Source: an uncultured Clostridia bacterium
GTDB taxonomy: Bacteria; Bacillota; Clostridia; Christensenellales; UBA1242
DNA: 6,280 nucleotides
Assembly (NCBI GenBank): GCA_947630075.1
Contig: CANRGF010000058.1
Coordinates: 1 to 6,280 of the forward strand
Direction of reading: 5' to 3'
Shown: positions 4,624 to 6,280 of the stretch, piece by piece
How the letters are laid out: the number at the start of each line of letters is the position of its first letter
How positions within the stretch are numbered: position 1 is the stretch's first letter
Translations under genes and position numbers: made by a program
The notes under the pieces: generated by a model
What the model saw: the letters and a program-made list of their open reading frames with translations, nothing else
What the model was told of the DNA's origin: nothing
Database searches by the model: none

Positions 4624-4863
4624 ATGAAAATTGAAGCTTTAATCAGTGCAGAAGTTGAAAGGTTGAGTAAAAAATTCAACAAAGACTATTTAGAACTTAA
4701 AGATGTGATGGAGATAACTGGACTTGGTAGAGATAAGGTTAGAGAAATTTTCAATTCTAAAGATTTCCCACTTTCTTCCTATGGACACAAGAAAACTGTC
4801 ACTATTATGGCTTTCGTAATATGGCAAATGAAAAATAACACCAATGGAGGAATCTATGAATAA
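4624..4863 (+). CDS. xis: Excisionase / small HTH DNA-binding protein
   Basis: A 79-residue protein with a winged-helix or MerR-like DNA-binding motif: DYLELKDVMEITGLGRDKVR (residues 21-40), then EIFNSKDFPL and a GHKKTVTIMAF wing with a terminal helix. This is the layout of small excisionases that bend attachment-site DNA and direct the integrase towards excision. The assignment also rests on position: it lies immediately upstream of int, overlapping it by 8 bp (ATGAATAA), with int's ribosome binding site inside its last codons. The ATG at 4624 is chosen because GGAGGTG at 4614-4620 directly precedes it. The frame extends back to a TTG at 4594 that has no ribosome binding site. It is short for a general repressor, which makes a recombination accessory more likely. 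Confidence 0.8.
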   Translation: MKIEALISAEVERLSKKFNKDYLELKDVMEITGLGRDKVREIFNSKDFPLSSYGHKKTVTIMAFVIWQMKNNTNGGIYE

Positions 4864-6055
4864 ACGAAAAGGACAAGAAAGGCGTGAAAGAAACTTCGGC
4901 TGCGTTTACAAAAACAAATCTGGGAAGTGGATTGGCCTTGCTGATTTAGGACTTGATGAAAATGGCAAAAGAATAAGAAAGCAAATTTATTATGGAAATT
5001 CTGAAAAAGACGCCATTGAAGCGGTCGAATTGGCAAACAGGCAAAAAAGAATTCTAAACAACGAAACATTTATAAAATCATTTTGTGGAATTATGAAGCG
5101 TTGGATGTTGACAACAAAGCAAAATTCAGTAAAATCCAGAACTTTTGAAATGTTGATGCAACTATACAACAACCACATTTATCCATTTTTGAAAGATATG
5201 GAAATGGTGCAAGTGAATATTGATGTATTGCAAAGGCTTTTGAAAAGTATTGACCACAAAGAGCCAAAGCGAAAAACAAAGTATTTGCTTAATGAATTTC
5301 TAAATTATGCAGTGACGATGCGTCTAATTGAATTTAATCCAATTCTTTCGATTGAAATTAAAGAGAAAAAGGAAGAAGATGTGCTGAAACAAGAACAAAA
5401 AGAAACATACAAGGCAATTAAGCCGGAATATAGAGAACAATTCTTTACTGCACTTGATAAAAACGAATTTTTGAAATCATTGTGTTTAGTTGCATATTAT
5501 AGTGGAATGAGAATTGGAGAAATTCTTGGCTTGCGTTGGCAAGATGTGGATTTTACAAACAATATTTTAAGCATTGAACACGCTATAACTTTTGAAGTGA
5601 CTTATGATTTTGAAGGGCACAGAGAAAGCAAAAAGACAATTTTGTCGAACACAAAAAGCGAAAGCTCTAAAGCGAAACTGCCTATGTCTAATAGATTGGC
5701 AGAAACATTCAAAGATTGGCGATCTATCCAGACAAAAAAAGGAAAGAAAAAGAACATAAACTTTACAGGTCCAAAAAATTTCATATTCTGTAATGATAAT
5801 GGAGAAATGAGAACTTATCACGGAACAAGAAACATTTTAAGAAATTTTCTTAAAGCAAACGGACTTGATAATAAAGGCATTCACTTTCACGCTATTCGAC
5901 ATACATTTGGAGATGTGCTTCGAGAGAAAAATTGGAGTATATACGATATTCAAAAGATGCTACGTCACTCCAAAGCCAGCACAACAGAAATTTATCTTTC
6001 AATGGAACACAACCCAGCATTAAAATTGCAAAGCAAAATAAACGAAGTTTTCTAA
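4856..6055 (+). CDS. int: Tyrosine site-specific integrase (Tn916/phage type)
   Basis: A 399-residue recombinase that would integrate and excise the element through a covalent phosphotyrosine intermediate. The N-terminal ~65 residues form an arm-type DNA-binding domain (FGCVYKNKSGKWIGLADLG, then a KQIYYG strand). Residues ~70-165 are the helical core-binding (SAM-like) domain. Residues ~190-395 are the catalytic domain. The catalytic set appears complete: R219 in GMRIGE, a Lys in the beta hairpin (probably K267 in NTKSES), H345 and R348 in HAIRHTF, H371 in LRHSKAST, and nucleophile Y380 in EIYLSM. The length is normal for Tn916-like integrases. A longer frame begins at 4844, but ATG 4856 has GGAGG five bases upstream and overlaps the xis stop. 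It is followed by a terminator and by the likely attachment region. Confidence 0.95.
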   Translation: MNKRKGQERRERNFGCVYKNKSGKWIGLADLGLDENGKRIRKQIYYGNSEKDAIEAVELANRQKRILNNETFIKSFCGIMKRWMLTTKQNSVKSRTFEMLMQLYNNHIYPFLKDMEMVQVNIDVLQRLLKSIDHKEPKRKTKYLLNEFLNYAVTMRLIEFNPILSIEIKEKKEEDVLKQEQKETYKAIKPEYREQFFTALDKNEFLKSLCLVAYYSGMRIGEILGLRWQDVDFTNNILSIEHAITFEVTYDFEGHRESKKTILSNTKSESSKAKLPMSNRLAETFKDWRSIQTKKGKKKNINFTGPKNFIFCNDNGEMRTYHGTRNILRNFLKANGLDNKGIHFHAIRHTFGDVLREKNWSIYDIQKMLRHSKASTTEIYLSMEHNPALKLQSKINEVF

Positions 6056-6073
6056 AATTTTATGCCAAAAAAG

Positions 6074-6104
6074 AAAAAGACATCTTGCAAAAGGTGTCTT
6101 TTTT
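6074..6104 (+). terminator. Intrinsic terminator after int
   Basis: GACATC (6079-6084) pairs with GGTGTC (6093-6098) through 6 bp with one G-U pair, around an 8-base loop. Flanking AAAAA and TTTTTT extend the stem and give the U-tract. It starts 18 bp after the int stop and, because of its A-tract, may also act in the opposite direction. Confidence 0.8.
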
Positions 6105-6115
6105 CATGCCATAAT

Positions 6116-6138
6116 TTTATGCCTAACTTTATGCCTAA
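6116..6138. repeat. TTTATGCCTAA direct repeat, possible integrase arm or junction site
   Basis: TTTATGCCTAA occurs at 6116-6126 and 6128-6138, 12 bp apart, and the shorter TTTATGCC also occurs near 6058-6065. Directly downstream of int is where attachment sites of such elements usually lie, so these may be integrase-binding repeats. The opposite end of the element is not in the window, so no core site can be assigned. Confidence 0.4.
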
Positions 6139-6193
6139 GTGGTAGTAATTGGTCAGTTTTTAGTTAGGGAGAGTTAGTAGAGGCGATATTCGA

Positions 6194-6280
6194 CAGCATG
6201 CGATTTCTTTCTCATTTTGAACAAAAATCTTTGGCATAAAGATTTTTGTTCAGCATGCGATTTCTTTCTCATTTTGAACA
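6194..6280. repeat. 57-bp tandem repeat running off the right edge
   Basis: An identical 30-bp block (beginning CAGCATGCGATTTCTTTC) occurs at 6194-6223 and 6251-6280, a period of 57 bp. The second unit is cut by the window edge, so more copies may follow. The 27 bp between the blocks contains most of a hairpin (6219-6251). The unit length is divisible by three and the minus strand stays open through it, from the edge down to a TAA at 6174-6176. The encoded sequence is itself repetitive (MRKKSHAEQKSLC...), and I treat it as a by-product, not as a gene. It could be a chromosomal intergenic repeat flanking the element. Confidence 0.75.
6219..6251. repeat. Perfect 14-bp stem-loop within the 57-bp repeat
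   Basis: GAACAAAAATCTTT (6219-6232) and AAAGATTTTTGTTC (6238-6251) are exact inverted repeats around a 5-base loop GGCAT. The hairpin ends overlap the start and finish of the 30-bp repeated blocks, so each tandem unit would carry one such hairpin. Confidence 0.8.

Noticed and set aside
4590..4634. Possible 14-codon leader peptide from ATG 4590
   Set aside because: It has no ribosome binding site, and it overlaps the xis start in another frame.
6194..6280. CRISPR array (30-bp repeat, 27-bp gap)
   Set aside because: The gap completes a perfect hairpin with the repeat edges, so it is part of a 57-bp repeat unit, not an independent spacer. No cas genes are present.
6174..6280. Minus-strand open frame through the 57-bp repeat (MRKKSHAEQKSLC...)
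   Set aside because: It is entirely composed of the tandem repeat, with no ribosome binding site visible. Its openness is explained by the repeat length being a multiple of three.

Overview
The window is AT-rich, with A/T-ending codons, strong GGAGG-type ribosome binding sites, short gene spacings with stop/start overlaps, and TGA used as a stop. This fits a low-G+C Bacillota (Clostridia-like) bacterium. I cannot name the species. It looks like one end of an integrated mobile element, probably an integrative conjugative or mobilizable element: a control region, then excisionase and tyrosine integrase, then a likely junction. No relaxase, coupling protein or replication initiator is visible, so the class of element is inferred.

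Layout. (a) Positions 1-2444, minus strand: five tightly packed genes. In order of transcription they are a 92-aa charged protein, a 123-aa soluble protein, a 52-aa membrane peptide, a 422-aa membrane-anchored tyrosine-rich protein, and a two-helix membrane protein that runs off the left edge. I can give none of them a firm family name. Their order and membrane character suggest accessory or transfer-region genes. A terminator-like hairpin at 1571-1613 splits the group before the 422-aa gene. (b) 2445-2837: non-coding, with a 12-bp palindrome, other inverted repeats, and a motif cassette that recurs 1.5 kb away. (c) 2838-3992, minus strand: a regulatory group of a LexA-like repressor, a 99-aa sigma-region-4-like regulator and an 80-aa basic protein, ending in an intrinsic terminator. 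(d) 3993-4623: about 630 bp non-coding between divergent genes. It holds the repressor promoter with an operator over its start site, the second copy of the motif cassette, a nested inverted repeat about 200 bp long, and helically spaced G-runs facing outward on both sides of that repeat. (e) 4624-6055, plus strand: xis and int, overlapping by 8 bp, followed by a terminator. (f) 6105-6280: short direct repeats and a 57-bp tandem repeat containing a perfect hairpin. This is probably where element meets chromosome, but the other end is outside the window.

How it works together (inference): the repressor represses its own operon, and through it the sigma-like regulator, which may activate other element genes. 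Xis and Int would then excise the element. The repressor's C-terminal domain resembles the LexA/S24 fold but lacks the usual cleavage site and catalytic lysine, so release by SOS-type self-cleavage looks unlikely. The most unusual part is the non-coding block 4173-4560, whose fold-back architecture resembles single-strand or transfer origins of conjugative elements more than an ordinary promoter region.
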